Shown here: positions 1 through 11,873 of the stretch, piece after piece
Layout of the letters: every line of letters begins with the position of its first letter
Numbering within the stretch: the stretch's first letter is position 1
Source: Diatrype stigma
Lineage: Eukaryota; Ascomycota; Sordariomycetes; Xylariales; Diatrypaceae
Assembly: GCA_022225965.2 (NCBI GenBank)
Contig: JAKJXP020000037.1
Location: 186,001-250,000 of the forward strand
DNA length: 64,000 bases
Reading direction: 5' to 3'
Made by a program: the position numbers and the translations under genes
The notes under the pieces: generated by a model
What the model saw: the letters and a program-made list of their open reading frames with translations, nothing else
Told to the model about the DNA's origin: nothing
Database searches by the model: none

Positions 1-1349
1 GATGACCAGTACAGGTCATACTTAAAGTCTCACAACTCCCTATTTCAAAGACAAGAAATTGACATCACATTGAAGTGTGGGAATATGATCGCCGTCTGGA
101 CGTGGCGATATACTCCTTAATGAACGAGGCTTCACTTTCAATGGGCCGTCCTTTAAGAACTACCCTTTTCTGGGAGTGGTAGTGGCTTACACAGAACGAC
201 TTTATTGGAGACTTATGGAAATTCCACAGGTAACTAGTAAAAGTCATATAGGCGGTGTTGCGCTAAGGGGCCCCTTTTTGAGCACCCCGGGCGGAATGCG
301 TACTAGAACAGCAGAACCTTTTCCCTAGCCCCGATCATGTATACATGGTGCTTCCTATACCGCCTCCAACTTCTAGCTTTACCAGACGACTATTACAGGT
401 ATACACGTGGGTTCGAACAACTGTCTAAGTGAGTATAGTTGACCAAATGATGGTTCCTATATTATTCAAATCGCACTCAAAGTAGCATTGGCTGATGAAG
501 GCAACAGCGCTCCGGGGCTGATACTACTCTTGAAGGTATTATCTAGCGAAGCACTCACTTTTCCACGGGGCGATGAAATCGTATCAAGATCTAATGAATG
601 CGGCCTATGGCAATATATCACATCCCGTATAGGCTACGCTATCGATTGATATTAATTGTCGTATTCTATACCTCGTTCTTGAACTTTGCTCTGTCCATTG
701 ACAACCGACGGATACGAGATGTAATATGACAATAATGTACGGAATGGGTGGAGAACGACGATCCTCATTTGGTTTATGTCTCATTTTACGGAAGAGTGCG
801 TATTTGTGTAAACATTTGATGTGATACATAAATGAAATCACGATAATGTGTAGAGCCGATTAACGACACAATCTTCCATGGCTGCATCTTGCACCACCAT
901 TATCGATACGGCTCTGTTCTCTGTTACTTTTATATGGCCTCCCAACCCCAATCAGATCATGACTTACTCCGCATAGCATTGGTTGCACATGCCACAAGGA
1001 AACATAAAAGGCTACTGCGATTTCCGTTTCGCAGTAGGCAATGATAACAGCGTGTGTAGCTAACTCTTTGACCTCCTGCTGGTATGTGTTCTTGAGTAAG
1101 CCCACACGCAAATTCTTCTACACCGATCCAAGGCGGGGTTGGCGGTAAGATCAACGTCGCTGGGACATGCCCCTCAGCGATGTCAGCCATATATATATAT
1201 ATCATCATTCGACCTGCATCACAGAAAACTCCAATATCAATTTTATACTACACCCCTGAAGTTACTGAAGCTCAACCACTTGACACTCTACGTTTGAACA
1301 ACTTTAACTTACCCACACATACCGCCACAGCATTAATACGGGTTTTAAA
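1..1349. other. Intergenic, no gene seen
   Basis: Mixed-composition sequence with only short random open frames. I see no conserved protein motif, tRNA or repeat longer than a few units; a short (AT)n run lies at about 1,190-1,203. The last 200 bases are presumably the promoter of the nucleoside hydrolase gene that starts at 1,350. Confidence 0.6.
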
Positions 1350-2612
1350 ATGAAACCCGCACTGTTAATGGCTGGCTTAGCCATCATGACGGACGCCGTC
1401 CCAACGAAACCTACGAGGCGACTTATTATCGACACTGATATGCTCAATTTTGATGATGACCCGCTAGCCATTGGCTTGGCAAACATCTTCCAGAACTGGG
1501 GAGAAGTAGAACTCGTTGGAATTATGGCAAGTACGTGTTCCAGGACTCCCTGCGTTAGATAGCCAGTGCTTTGACTAACTACGAACACAGGTGTCAACAG
1601 CAGGTTTACTTTGCCGGGAGCAGACGCCATCAACACGTACTATGGGCATCCAAATGTCCCGCTGGCAATCCAAAAACCGCTTAATAACTTGGTATGCCAG
1701 GCTTGAAACCGCCCGTGTGACTTGGCTGACTTGGCTATTGTACCTCCTAGACGCAATGGCCGGAATTCACCCAATATGGTGACTATCTGACAGGCTTGAC
1801 CTACAACTTCACCGAGGATCTCAGAGACGGAGCCAACACCCCGGACCCTGGTAAGTATCATTCCTTAATCACCCCCGCAAAACACTGCCGGGGAAAAGGG
1901 GGGGTTCCCTAACAAAGTCCCAGTCTCATCATATCGCTACCTCCTCTCGACATCAGCCGACAACTCCGTCACCATAGCGGTGATCGGCTTCTTCGACAAC
2001 CTGTACCACCTGCTGCGCTCGGGCCCGGACCAGATCTCGCCGCGCACGGGCGCTGAGCTGCTGTCCACCAAGGTGCGCGAGCTGGTCGTGCAGGCGGGCG
2101 AGACGGGCCGGTCCTACAACACGGCGGGTCCGCACAACGCGACGTTCGCGGCGGCGGTGCTGAACTGGTGGCCCGGGACCGGCAAGGGCAAGCTAACGTT
2201 CGCGTCGGACGACGTGGGCGAGAACACGCGAGTGGGGCAGCGCATCACGACGGAGCTCGACCCGGCCGCCAACCCCGTCGGCTACGCGCTGCGCACCAAC
2301 ATCGGCTACAACCAGACCCACTACGCCTGGGACGCCGTCGCCATCTACTACGCCGTCTGCGGGCTCGACGACGTGTTCGACTGGAAGTACCCGGACGGCG
2401 GGCGCGTGACCCTGAACGCCAGCTCCGGCCACGCCACCTGGCAGAATGCCACCCCTGGTACTGGGGGGGAGACGGGGGGCGGCTTGCAGAACTCCCTCCA
2501 GTTCCGGATGCCGAACACGACGTTCGCGGACAGGCTGGAGAGCACGCTCATGTGGGAGCCGGGAACCCGTGTTCCAGGGCGCAGGAGTTGGTGCAATAGC
2601 AAGGGTTTATGA
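1350..2612 (+). CDS. Secreted inosine/uridine-preferring nucleoside hydrolase-like protein
   Basis: Likely hydrolyses the N-glycosidic bond of ribonucleosides outside the cell. Four exons: 1350-1530, 1591-1691, 1751-1850 and 1924-2612. All introns are GT-AG and the frame stays open, giving 356 aa. Residues 1-17 look like a signal peptide. The family's calcium-binding aspartate motif is at residues 28-38 (DTDMLNFDDDP), followed by PGADAINTYYG in exon 2. In exon 4, HNATFAAAVLNWW and the distal YAWDAVAIYYAV, with its late metal-ligand Asp, fit the fungal secreted branch. The last 15 residues are Arg/Ser-rich and unlike the rest, so the true 3' end could be shifted. The chosen start is the first ATG that gives a signal peptide. 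The family call is from motif recognition; substrate is unknown. Confidence 0.85.
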
Positions 2613-3192
2613 GTACTAACTTATGAATCGGCATCTCACTTTCATGATTCCTAGGGGTAACGATAACAAAGTAGTAATATAATATGATGATGAGAATTAT
2701 AATTTTAATAAGAAATTAGGAGGTAGTCAGAAGCGTAGTCCACATTCGATTCAGGTTCATACGAGCGGTGATGGACTATGCCCCAGATTCTTCATCCACC
2801 ATATCCAACAGATCCGTATGAATTGTGGAAACGTTCACCATGTGCTACATTATGAAAAGGCTACCATTTCCTTGTGCTGAAAGGAAATTGGAGATGGCAC
2901 ATCTATATCGGACTGGGAATCCTACACACTTCGACAAAAATTACGTAGACTTTATGGCAGAAATAAATGACTACTGTGTAGTTAAGTAGAGTTCTCATCG
3001 TTCCAGCGAGGGATCCCAGGGTTTCAATGGAACGTTTGGGTTCTTATTAGCCTTTAAGGTCTCTTTAATACCGCTTTTACCTTCGTATCTAAGTAGTATG
3101 AGACCTGCCAATTCGAGCTACAAGGTATCGTGACTAAATCTAGATATCTACCAGCCCAGTCTTGAAGAACTACCTAGTTGTAGAAAAGCCTT
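2613..3192. other. Intergenic, convergent 3' ends
   Basis: About 580 bases between the convergent ends of the nucleoside hydrolase gene (plus) and the MYND gene (minus). Locally AT-rich near 2,670-2,720. No open frame or repeat worth naming. Confidence 0.6.
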
Positions 3193-4175
3193 TTATGTGA
3201 AGGTGATGTCCCCAGAGTGCACACCATAATTGAGGAAGTGCATGTACCGGACGTTATCGTCCTTCAGAACCTTGCAGAACCTTTTATGCCCCTCCTTCCA
3301 AGCATTCGTTTGACATTCCTTATTTACTGATTAGTACCGAGGGGCATACCTCCTATCGACCAAGCTTCATCTACGTAGATGCTCGATGCTCGATGCTTGA
3401 CTCACCTTGTTGCAATAGAAGAACAATGTACAGCCTCCGCATTTCTCGAGTCCCTCCTTAACCTGACTACAGTTATGGCACTTTCGAGTCGCCCCCTCGG
3501 CAGGGGTATACTTGATGACTTCCTTGTTCATGGCGATGACCTCGCTCATCTTGAGCGGGAAGATCTAGGAAGGAATTGTCAATATACTTCAGCGTGTATG
3601 TGTTCTACGCAATGCACGCCTAACTCGCCATCACCGTCGTCGCCGCCACCTAGGGCCTTAACTACGCACCAGTACCTCATCGGAGTCCTCGACTCGCACC
3701 CCCGTGGTTCCGTCTAGGAAGTGGTGGACCAGCGGGTAGAAGACGGCGATCGTGTTGCCGACCTTGAAATGCTTCAGGAGGCGGGGCATGTCGGCCTCGT
3801 TGTCCGGGTAGAAGGCGACGATGTACTGGGCTCCGGTGTGGTCCTTGGCCACGATGCGCGGGCGGATGAAGGTGTCGGCCTGGATGATCTCCCCAAGCAG
3901 ACACCAGTGCTTGCGATTGATACCGGGGCTGTTCGGATCGTCCGGGTCGGTGTCTCGGAGGTACCTGTCGTCCCATACGTGCTCTCCCGGACAGTCGCGG
4001 AATGCAGGGAAGAAATTGCGGTCCTCGAAGGACTGGGGCTCGGAGCGGGTGCCATACATGTTTGATGATCGAGTACCCGGCGTGTAGAGAGCGTCGTAGT
4101 AAACCAATGGGCTGATTGACTCGAGCAGGAATTGGTTGTTTGAAAGGATCTTATCAGATTTTATAAGGTCCCAGT
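3193..4175 (-). CDS. MYND-type zinc finger protein
   Basis: Read on the minus strand, exons run from about 4175 to 3670, 3564-3406 and 3318-3193, with GT-AG introns between. The 3' part encodes a MYND zinc finger: CHNC, then CGGC, then FYCNK joined by splicing to ECQTNAWKEGHKRFCKVL. The Cys/His spacing C-x2-C...C-x2-C...C-x3-C...H-x3-C is complete. The chain ends about 20 residues later at TAA. Upstream is an acidic, aromatic domain (GEHVWDDRYLRD..., HWCLLGEIIQAD...). MYND fingers bind proline-rich partners, so a regulatory role is likely, but no specific function can be read. The 5' end is unresolved: the frame stays open to about 4175 with no ATG, so a short first exon further upstream is likely. 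A single GATTAGTAC sequence occurs in the last intron (see repeat finding). Confidence 0.8.
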
Positions 4176-5434
4176 CCCAGGTTGTTAGTTACACGGATTG
4201 AGTCAGTAACGAAACGCATGATTGGCAGAGAGCAACCTGTAAAACTTGGAGCTCTACAGCACAGCAGTAACAGCACTAACTATTCGCAGCTAGTAAGATC
4301 TTCCAAGGTTGAACATGATAAATCACGTGCGCAACTGAAGAGGTCGGGCAGGAATTTGGGACTCGGGACCTTAAACTGTAACCCCTTTGGGGGCGAGGCA
4401 CAGGGGGTGGTCATGAAATCCCTGAGAAAGTCACAGCCGGACACGAAGCCTGACGTCTCATTTCACGGTGTCACCAAGGCCCCATGGGGCAAGCATATGG
4501 ACGTTGAGATGTTGTTGGTTGATATACAGTAACCGATGAGATCGCCATAATACCCCGCTTCACCCCGTAGCTTTTATATAGGTATACTGAAGGTATCTAC
4601 CTTGACTGTTCCGAATGCCGCTCGAAATCATAAGAGCACGCTTGTTACTTGTATACAGAGTAGTTTCATGGTTCATGTTGGTTGGGTGACTGTAAACCTC
4701 AGACTTGGGCTAGCGCCCCTATTTATAGGGGATTGGAGTGGAGGCGCTTCTTCAGGGGACGAGAAACAACAGAACATGACCAAGGCAGAAAACCATCTGC
4801 GTTAAGCCACCCCTTACCAAAGCGTCGGGTAACAACTAGAACCTAAGTATGTCTGTTCACCTTATTGCCTTGTTGCATCCCGGATCAATTGCCTTGTTTA
4901 TGTTGGTCGTACTGGATGTTTAAACCAACCGGCAAATCAACATCCAGTCAAGGACCAACCACATGAAAGACTGGGACTCGATGCAAGTGACAGGAGGCAA
5001 TCTATAACTAACAAACTGATGTTGTACGACCAACATCGTCGTCTCCCCCGCCAATCTCCACCCAGCCTTTATCCTACATCCTACGCTATTCCAAAGTTGC
5101 GATTGAATCTTTGTATTTCGTAGACCAACCCGCCTCCCGTGCCCATCTTCTCGCTGTAGCTCATAATGTACCGCACACAGCAGTTACTCATGCGGAGCAC
5201 TAACCCATGATCCGCACCAGCTGGATTACGTACAGCAAGGGGGCTTCGTAGTCTCCGTAGGATGAGTAGGACTTTCGACTTTTTAGAGACTAATTGTAAA
5301 AGCAGCATCTATCTACAACTGTCTTTATCTCCGTGTTGGCAAATTCCTTTGACACTTTCCCACCCCGCTTGCTTCCCAGAGAGACTGCATCTCGTCAAAG
5401 TCAACTACCACTCACTACCACCCAAACCACCACA
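4176..5434. other. Intergenic between divergent MYND and SDR genes
   Basis: Divergent upstream regions of the MYND gene and the SDR gene, probably including the missing first MYND exon. A 116-codon open frame at 4182-4532 shows no recognisable motif and is not called. Near 5,395-5,433 the sequence becomes rich in CCAC/ACCAC, typical of a fungal 5' untranslated leader just before the SDR start codon. Confidence 0.5.
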
Positions 5435-6532
5435 ATGATCAATAGTACTCAGCTCGATGGCATTGCCCTCGTCGTAGGGGTAAGAAAGCAACCATCCGAT
5501 AGCCACCTACTTACAGGTTCTGCTAACACTTTGGCAACTGCAGTCCGGTAGCGGCATCGGTAGGGAAGTGGCCTTCTCCCTCGCCGAGGCCGGAGCAAAA
5601 GCCGTTGTCTTTGCAGACATGAACGAGGAGACGGCGAAGACCTCGTCGGAGGAGAGCAGAAAGTACGCGAGCAACAAAGACTACCAGACTGCAACCTTCA
5701 AAATGAACGTACAGGACGCCCAGTCGGTCCAGGACATGGTAGACTTCGTGGTCCGAGAGTTTGGCCGTATCGACTATGCCGTCAACGCTGCTGGGGTATG
5801 TGATCCATACCGACCAACCTAGTAACCAATCTTGGGCTGGCCCCGGCCTTAGCTGAATGTTGACGGGGGATCTAATTCTAATGTCTGCCTCCCGCATACA
5901 GGTCGACAACGGCCCCCACGCGCCCATCGCTGAGACCGACGTCGAGAACTTCGATCGTGTCATGCACATCAACACGCGCGGCAACCTGATTTGCGTGCGC
6001 GCGCAGACGGCAGCGATGCGCAAGCAGGACCCGAAGACCTGGAGCAGCCGGAACGGCACGCGTGACATCGGGCGCGGCGTCATTGTCAACCTCGCGTCGG
6101 CCAACTCATTCGCCGGCCTTCCCGGCAAAGGCGCCTACACCATTTCGAAGCATGCGTGCATGGGAATCACGAAGATGGCAGGTAAGTTGGTTTTCGAATG
6201 CGCTCCCAAATCATGGTTGAAACCTAGTCCAGTTACTACGTAGGTAGAAGTAGGCACTGATTTTTGCGATAGGCCTTGACCATGCTCCTGATGGCATTCG
6301 GATCAACGCCGTGTGTCCGACTTGGGTGCGCACGCCGTTGCTGGACGTGGAGCTGCAGAAGAACCCCGAGGTCCAAGGCATGATCTCGGCTATTGTGCCG
6401 ATAAAACGCGCGGCTGAATGTGAGGAGGTGTCCGATACTATTGCTTTCTTGTGCAGCCCGGCAGCAAGTTACATTAACGGCACCAGCCTGATCGTCGATG
6501 CCGCTGTGACTACCACGGTACGCTTGTTTTAG
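5435..6532 (+). CDS. Short-chain dehydrogenase/reductase (SDR)
   Basis: NAD(P)-dependent oxidoreductase of the classical SDR family, probably cytosolic. Four exons: 5435-5479, 5544-5795, 5902-6181 and 6273-6532; frame open throughout, 278 aa, the usual length. The Rossmann glycine motif is split by intron 1 (LVVG | SGSGIGREVA). NAAG follows at residues 96-99, the catalytic Ser lies in VNLASANSFAG, and the YxxxK pair is AYTISK. The C-terminal INAVCPTWVRTPLL and YINGTSLIVDAA segments are standard SDR landmarks. The start is the first ATG in frame, preceded by a CCACCACA leader. The last residues (TTTVRLF) run past the usual GG ending, which might be a slightly mis-ended model. Substrate is not predictable. 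Confidence 0.9.
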
Positions 6533-7386
6533 AAGGCTGGGCTGGGTGTCATTCATTGAATATTTTTAGTGTTTTAGCAATATAGCTTTCATATCCATGG
6601 ACATATGAACCTGTATGCGGTTCGTCTTTAACACCAACTGTGACGGATTCGACTGATAGCCGACGAACGGGCATAGGCATATGCTTCGAAAGACGCTGGA
6701 TTATATCAGATGCACCCTAGCTGCTAGCAATCCCGTAGAGAGCAGTGCTTAACGGATGTTGGATACTCGGCCGAATCGACCATGTTTGTGTGATAGGCCG
6801 TCCCTTGTATATAGCGTCTACATGCCGTCTCCTTCGTCGAGTCTGTCTGCCTTTGTGCCAGGGAGTGAGAGTGAGGTCTCATGTCTCATGTCTCAAACAT
6901 GAGAGCTACATAATGCAGCTGATAAACTTCCATAAATTGAATTGAAAGCTGCTTCGCGTGACGCTTTTACACTACGAAGTACTGACTAAGCAGATCTTAG
7001 CTAAAAGCCTAGGTACCTAGGTAGCTTAACCCCACTATATCGGCCTCGCTAGCGCGCATGGACCAACCAGCAGCCAAACGAGCACCACTCAGATGGAAGC
7101 ACAAGCCCCTGCACTGGGCATGAGGCGACGAAGCTACCAGGCTGCCTAGCACCTGCCCTTGAGCCTGCGGCTGGCTGTACCATTACGATTCCACCAATTC
7201 CATCATCATCACCTGCAATTTGTCTGGCCTTCTGAAGTTTCGCACCCCCCATCGACCGTCCCCCAACACCCAAGACGCCATTCGGGAGACACACCACAGA
7301 CAACAACTGATACTCTGCATTTACGGTCGCCGGTCATAGCAGCTTTACTACACCATATACATCACATTACATCACACACATTCATC
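6533..7386. other. Intergenic and Rpn5 promoter region
   Basis: No gene seen. A CTAGGTACCTAGGTAGC short-repeat patch lies at about 7,006-7,026. This 4-nt periodic motif recurs at 12,500-12,540 and is common filler in Sordariomycete intergenic DNA. The last 200 bases are C/A-rich, fitting a leader for rpn5. Confidence 0.5.
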
Positions 7387-9129
7387 ATGTCGGACGGTCT
7401 TCTGAAGCCCGAGAAGGACTTCAGCAAGGAGGCTGACAAGCTGATCCCAGAGGCAGAGCAACTTGCCAAGGCATGCACACACCATACCTGCCTATACCTA
7501 CACATCTGGCCAATGCTAACCTTCGTATATCTGCAATAGACCGATATCACAGCCGCCGTCGAGAAGCTTACGGTTTTCGAGAAGCAGGCCCGACAGGTAC
7601 ACCCGAAGCCGTGCCTACCTCCTCCCTCCCCAGGACCTGGATGCTAACATACATGGCAGGCCTCAGATCTAGCATCCACATCACGGACCTTAATCGCGAT
7701 AACCACCATCTGCAAAGATGCCGGAAACTGGAGCTTACTCAACGACCAAGTCTTGGTTCTGTCCAAGAAGCATGGCCAGCTCAAACAGGCCATCACGAAG
7801 ATGGTCCAGACCGTCATGGGTTTCCTCGACAGCACCCCCAACCTAGAGACCAAGCTATCCGTTATCGAGACGCTGCGGACAGTGACCGAAGGCAAGATCT
7901 TCGTCGAGGTCGAGAGGGCGCGTGTGACCAGGGTTCTATCCGATATCAAGAAGCAGCAGGGCGATCTCAAGGCCGCCCAGGAGACCCTCTGCGAGCTGCA
8001 GGTCGAGACGTTCGGCTCGATGAACAGACGTGAGAAAACGGAGTTCATCCTGGCCCAGGTCGCCCTCTGCATCGAGAACGGAGACTGGGCACAGGCCGGC
8101 ATCCTCAGCCGCAAGATCAGCACCAAATACCTGTCGCGCAAGCCGAAGAAGACGCCCGAGCAGCTGGAGAAAGAGTTGAAAGACCGGGAGGAGAAGATAA
8201 AGAAGGGCGAGGAGGTACCCGACGAGGCCCCGGACGACACGACGGATCTAAAACTACGGTACTACGAGCAGCAGATTCTCCTAGCCAAGCACGACGACAA
8301 GTATCTCGACGTTTGCAAACACTATCGACAGGTATTAGATACGGAGGCCGTCGAAGAGGATCCATCTAAACTTCAACCTGTTAGCGACACCCGCCTTGCT
8401 TACATCTTTTGCATGTTCTATAGCTAACTCTAGCTGCTGTAGGTCCTTCAGCGCATCATCTACTTCGTCATCCTCGCCCCGCACGACAACGAACAACACG
8501 ACCTCCTCCACCGCATCTACCGGGACGCGCGGAACACGCAGATCCCGACGGACGCGCAGCTTCTCAAGCTATTCACGGTGCACGAGCTGATGCGCTGGCC
8601 CGAGGTAGCGAAGCTGTTTGGGCCGCATCTCTGCGGGACAGACGTGTTCGACAACCAGCCGCCCAACCCGGCCGCCGGAAGTACCACCAGCGCCGACGAG
8701 GCGGGCAAGGCGCACCAGCGCTGGCAGGACCTGCGCAAGCGGGTGATCGAGCACAACGTGCGGGTAGTGGCCAAGTACTACACGCGGATCGGGATGCGGC
8801 GGCTGACGCAGCTGCTGGACCTGACGGAGGACGAGACGGAGAAGTACATCAGCGAGCTGGTGTGCTCGAAGACGGTGTACGCGCGCATCGACCGCCCGGC
8901 CCGCGTCGTCTCGTTCGCCCAGCCCCGCGACGTTGACGACGTCCTCAACGAGTGGTCCTCCAACATGAAGAGCCTGCTCGGCCTGCTCGAGCGCGTCGAC
9001 CATCTCATCACCAAGGAAGAGATGATGGCCCGCATCCAGCCCGGTGCGGGTGCTGGCGGTGCCGATGGTTCGGCTGGCGGTGCGAAGGGAGGCAAGGAGA
9101 AGAAGGGAAAGAAGAAGGCGGCGGCCTAG
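7387..9129 (+). CDS. rpn5: 26S proteasome regulatory subunit Rpn5 (PSMD12)
   Basis: PCI-domain subunit of the proteasome lid; it scaffolds the Rpn11 deubiquitinase module in nucleus and cytosol. Exons: 7387-7470, 7540-7596, 7660-8379 and 8443-9129; 515 aa. Hallmarks are the N-terminal KPEKDFSKEADKLIPEAEQLA helix, DAGNWSLLNDQVLVLSKKHGQLKQAI, KLRYYEQQILLAKHD, and the C-terminal PCI region (HNVRVVAKYYTRI, LLDLTEDETEKYISELV, ARIDRPARVVSF). The tail beyond VDHLITKEEMMARI is a fungal Gly/Ala- and Lys-rich extension. Intron 1 starts with GC rather than GT (AAG|GCATGC), with a good GCTAAC branch site and TAG acceptor; no GT alternative keeps the conserved frame. Single-copy essential housekeeping gene. 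Confidence 0.96.
7471..7539 (+). other. Non-canonical GC-AG intron in rpn5
   Basis: 69-nt intron with donor GCATGC, branch GCTAAC at about 7,514-7,519 and acceptor AATAG. Splicing here joins ...EQLAK to TDITAAVEKL..., the conserved Rpn5 order. A GC donor with a weak downstream match (GCATGC instead of GCAAGT) is unusual. Confidence 0.75.
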
Positions 9130-9579
9130 GTCTAGGTAAAGAGGAGATGGAGGGAGAGGCTTAGAGAGATCATCCAGTGCGGATGATGGTTTCTGGTCAG
9201 GCTGGCTGGTCTTACAGCTCAAGTCTGCAGTACCTAAGCTGGGCTACTTGTCTCTGACTCCAGGGAGGGGCATGAGGATGGACAGGATCGTAGCATACTC
9301 GCACGCATGCTTGGCATCCATAAACGAAACGAATGTACAACAAAAAAACCACTATCGGTACTTACTAGGTACATAGAGAGCAGCGTCCAACCATCCATGA
9401 GGCATATAAATGCCGTGCAAGGAAACTCAAGTTCGTGTCCGTGAGATGAATGATGTTTTGTGATGCATATCATTGTTGTCTATCGTGAGAATAACGTTCT
9501 TACAGTTCTATGGTATTTTTTCTATTCCGGCCTCTATTCTGCTGCCATTGGTCACCATACACAGTACCTTTGGCTATCC
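9130..9579. other. Intergenic, convergent 3' ends
   Basis: About 450 bases between the convergent rpn5 and FSH1-type hydrolase genes. No gene or structured repeat seen. Confidence 0.6.
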
Positions 9580-10891
9580 TCATAACCTCTCGCCCTCCTG
9601 TTCCCGCTCCTCCTGCTGCTGCTTCTCCTTCTCAAGCACCTGCCTCAAAAACCCGACAAGCGGCATGACCCGATCCCGGGCTACGGGGACGTGGTGTCCG
9701 CCCGAGTGCACCGCCACGGCCGGGTCCCGACACCGGTCGATCAGCGCCTGGCTCCGGCTCTCCTCGACGACGCTGTCGAGGCTGCCGAGGAAGTGGAGCG
9801 TCGGCGTGCTTATTTTCTTTTCCTCCCCCTCCCCGTACAACCACTGCAGCCCCGCCACCGGCGCCCAGAACCCCGAGTACACGACGCAGAACCGGAGCGG
9901 CTGGTGCCCGTTCGCGGCCCGGAGCTCCTCTATCCAGGACCAGTCGTACTCCAGCTGGGCTCCTGCTCCCGCTCCCGTAGGCTCGGGCGACGGACACCCC
10001 GGCGGCGGCGCCCGGTACGGCGTCTCCAGCACGGCGGCCACGAGCGCGGCCAGACACCCGCCCTGGCTGAACCCCAGCACGCCATCGATCCCTCCTGTCC
10101 CTTCCCCTCCCCTCGCGTCCCGAATCGCCGCCGCCACTGTCCGCATCGCGGCCCCGAAGCCGGCGTAGGCGCCGCTGGCCTCGTCTTTGCGCCACCAGCC
10201 CCAGTTGTCGCTCTCGTCCTCTTCCTCGCCACCTTCCTCGCCCGCGGCGGGGGGTTCGAAGCCCGGGATGTCCTGCGCCCGGAGCCGGTGCGGCCCCGTG
10301 GGGAAGATCATGCGCGGGGCCAGGTTCAGGGGCGCGGGGCCGAGCGCTTTGTTCAGCAGCTTGGCGAGGGCGCGGGTCTTCGAGTCGAAGAGCGGCCCGG
10401 ATTGCGTGTAGCCTGGTTCGATGTTTTAATTAGGGGGAGAGAGAGAGAGAAAGGGTGGGTGGGTAAGTAAATCGGGTTGGGTGGATGCGGATGTGGGTGA
10501 GCAATGAAGACATCCCGCGCAAAAACGTTGCACAACTCATAAGACTGCGTATGTATAGCCAAGGTGTGCAGGTGTGCATTGCATCGTCTTTCCTGAGACC
10601 ATTCAAAATATTCTCGCCGTTACAGTCCATATACGTACCATGCAGCATGAGGATCTTGAGTTCCTTCTTGTCATTGGGAATGGCGGCAGCAGCCTTGGCC
10701 TTTTTACTATTCGCCGGCCCTTTCGGTCCCGGCTGCGATGGCTCTTGGTTGGCCGACGACATCGGGGGCGGCGAGTTGCTGTTGGTATAGGCGCGATGAC
10801 AAGACTGCCGACGAGGAGTAAGAATAAGACAGCAGCGCTCTGAGAGGGAAACTATCGCTCTGGGTCGAAGAGGGGTGATCCTGGATATCAT
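9580..10891 (-). CDS. FSH1/OVCA2-type serine hydrolase
   Basis: Alpha/beta hydrolase of the FSH1 (DUF341) family. Exon 1 is 10891-10639 and exon 2 is 10412-9580, joined by a 226-nt GT-AG intron; the join restores the conserved KILMLHG|YTQSGPLFDSKT start of the fold. The nucleophile elbow is GFSQGG, the acid lies in LGSLDSVV and the histidine in SGGHHVP, so the catalytic triad is complete. A Glu-rich insert (EEGGEEEDES) and a Gln/Glu-rich C-terminus are species-specific. The first ATG gives 361 aa with an Arg-rich, possibly mitochondrial, N-terminus. A second in-frame ATG at 10762 (MSSANQEPS) gives 318 aa and may be the real start, because conservation begins only after it. Substrate unknown. 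Confidence 0.87.
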
Positions 10892-11873
10892 GTGGTATTA
10901 TTCTCAGCGCAAGTTGTAGGGAAATAGTAGGTAGGTATTTAAGTCATAGTTATTTAGTATTATAGGATTACATGATATCAGGAGATGGGCTGGGCAACGG
11001 CGGCCCGAGGCGAGACTGTAAATCACGGGATCGGTTTTTAGCTCCATGTCGGTCGGTGGACTGGAACTTGGCCGGATTTGTCATACCGGAAAAGCTCGCA
11101 AATTTATTAGTTACCAAGAGCCACCAAAGCCGGACTCCGCTCTGCAATACACGAGTCACGGCCAGAATCCTGTACCGGCGCATACCGCTAGTAGGGTATA
11201 CTCTTGGGTTGAGTTGTTCGTTGTGGGTATGAATTGGTGTCTTAACATCTTACGATTCTGGGCAACTCTATATTTTGTCGAGGCCCCGGTCTCGTAGGCT
11301 GCTTCGACTATTGATCCTCCATATGCTGCCGGGAGGGGCACGTTGGGACAGGAGTGCTCATATTACTACCGCTATGAGTAGTCCGGGGCGGGCTTGAACG
11401 ATTATATGGCTTCGGTCGAGTCGGATTTCATTGTTCTCATGCAACTACGGCTTGGGCATTGTGGCCCTGGATCGATTGGGACATGTCCTGGTTCAGGTAC
11501 GAGGGGTGTGAGATCGACCATCTGGACTATGGCACATAAACTTAGGTGGACATATCAAACCCAGAAACGGTTGTTTCCTGCAGATGTTTGTAGTATAGTC
11601 TTCGCAAGTGATTCGACAGAACATGTCTATGATCGGGCAAAGCCGGGTTCACCCGTTTGAAGAAAAAGGAGACATATGCGAGGAACCAATGGAAATAGCT
11701 TGAAGAACGGGGAGCAGCTCTCAATTCGTCATGAGCTGCCTGTTTATGGTACAATCCTCCCCAGCCCGTCTCCGGGGCGCCCCGGCCGGCTACGAAGACG
11801 TATTCCGAGCATCGCGCCGCCATGCCTCCTAGCCCATGTGCGCTTGCGTCGACCAAGTCTGTTCGATCGTAGC
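10892..11873. other. Intergenic, no gene seen
   Basis: Upstream of the FSH1-type gene and downstream of atp18. Open frames here (for example 11,046-11,297) lack motifs and are not called. Confidence 0.5.

Noticed and set aside
1..1349. Short open frames 860-1208 and others
   Set aside because: No motif, no plausible start with leader and no splice-linked continuation.
4182..4532. 116-codon plus-strand frame
   Set aside because: Random-looking peptide in the divergent promoter region of the MYND and SDR genes.
9691..10470. 259-codon plus-strand open frame and several partners
   Set aside because: Antisense of the FSH1-type hydrolase; no motif, high-GC bias only.
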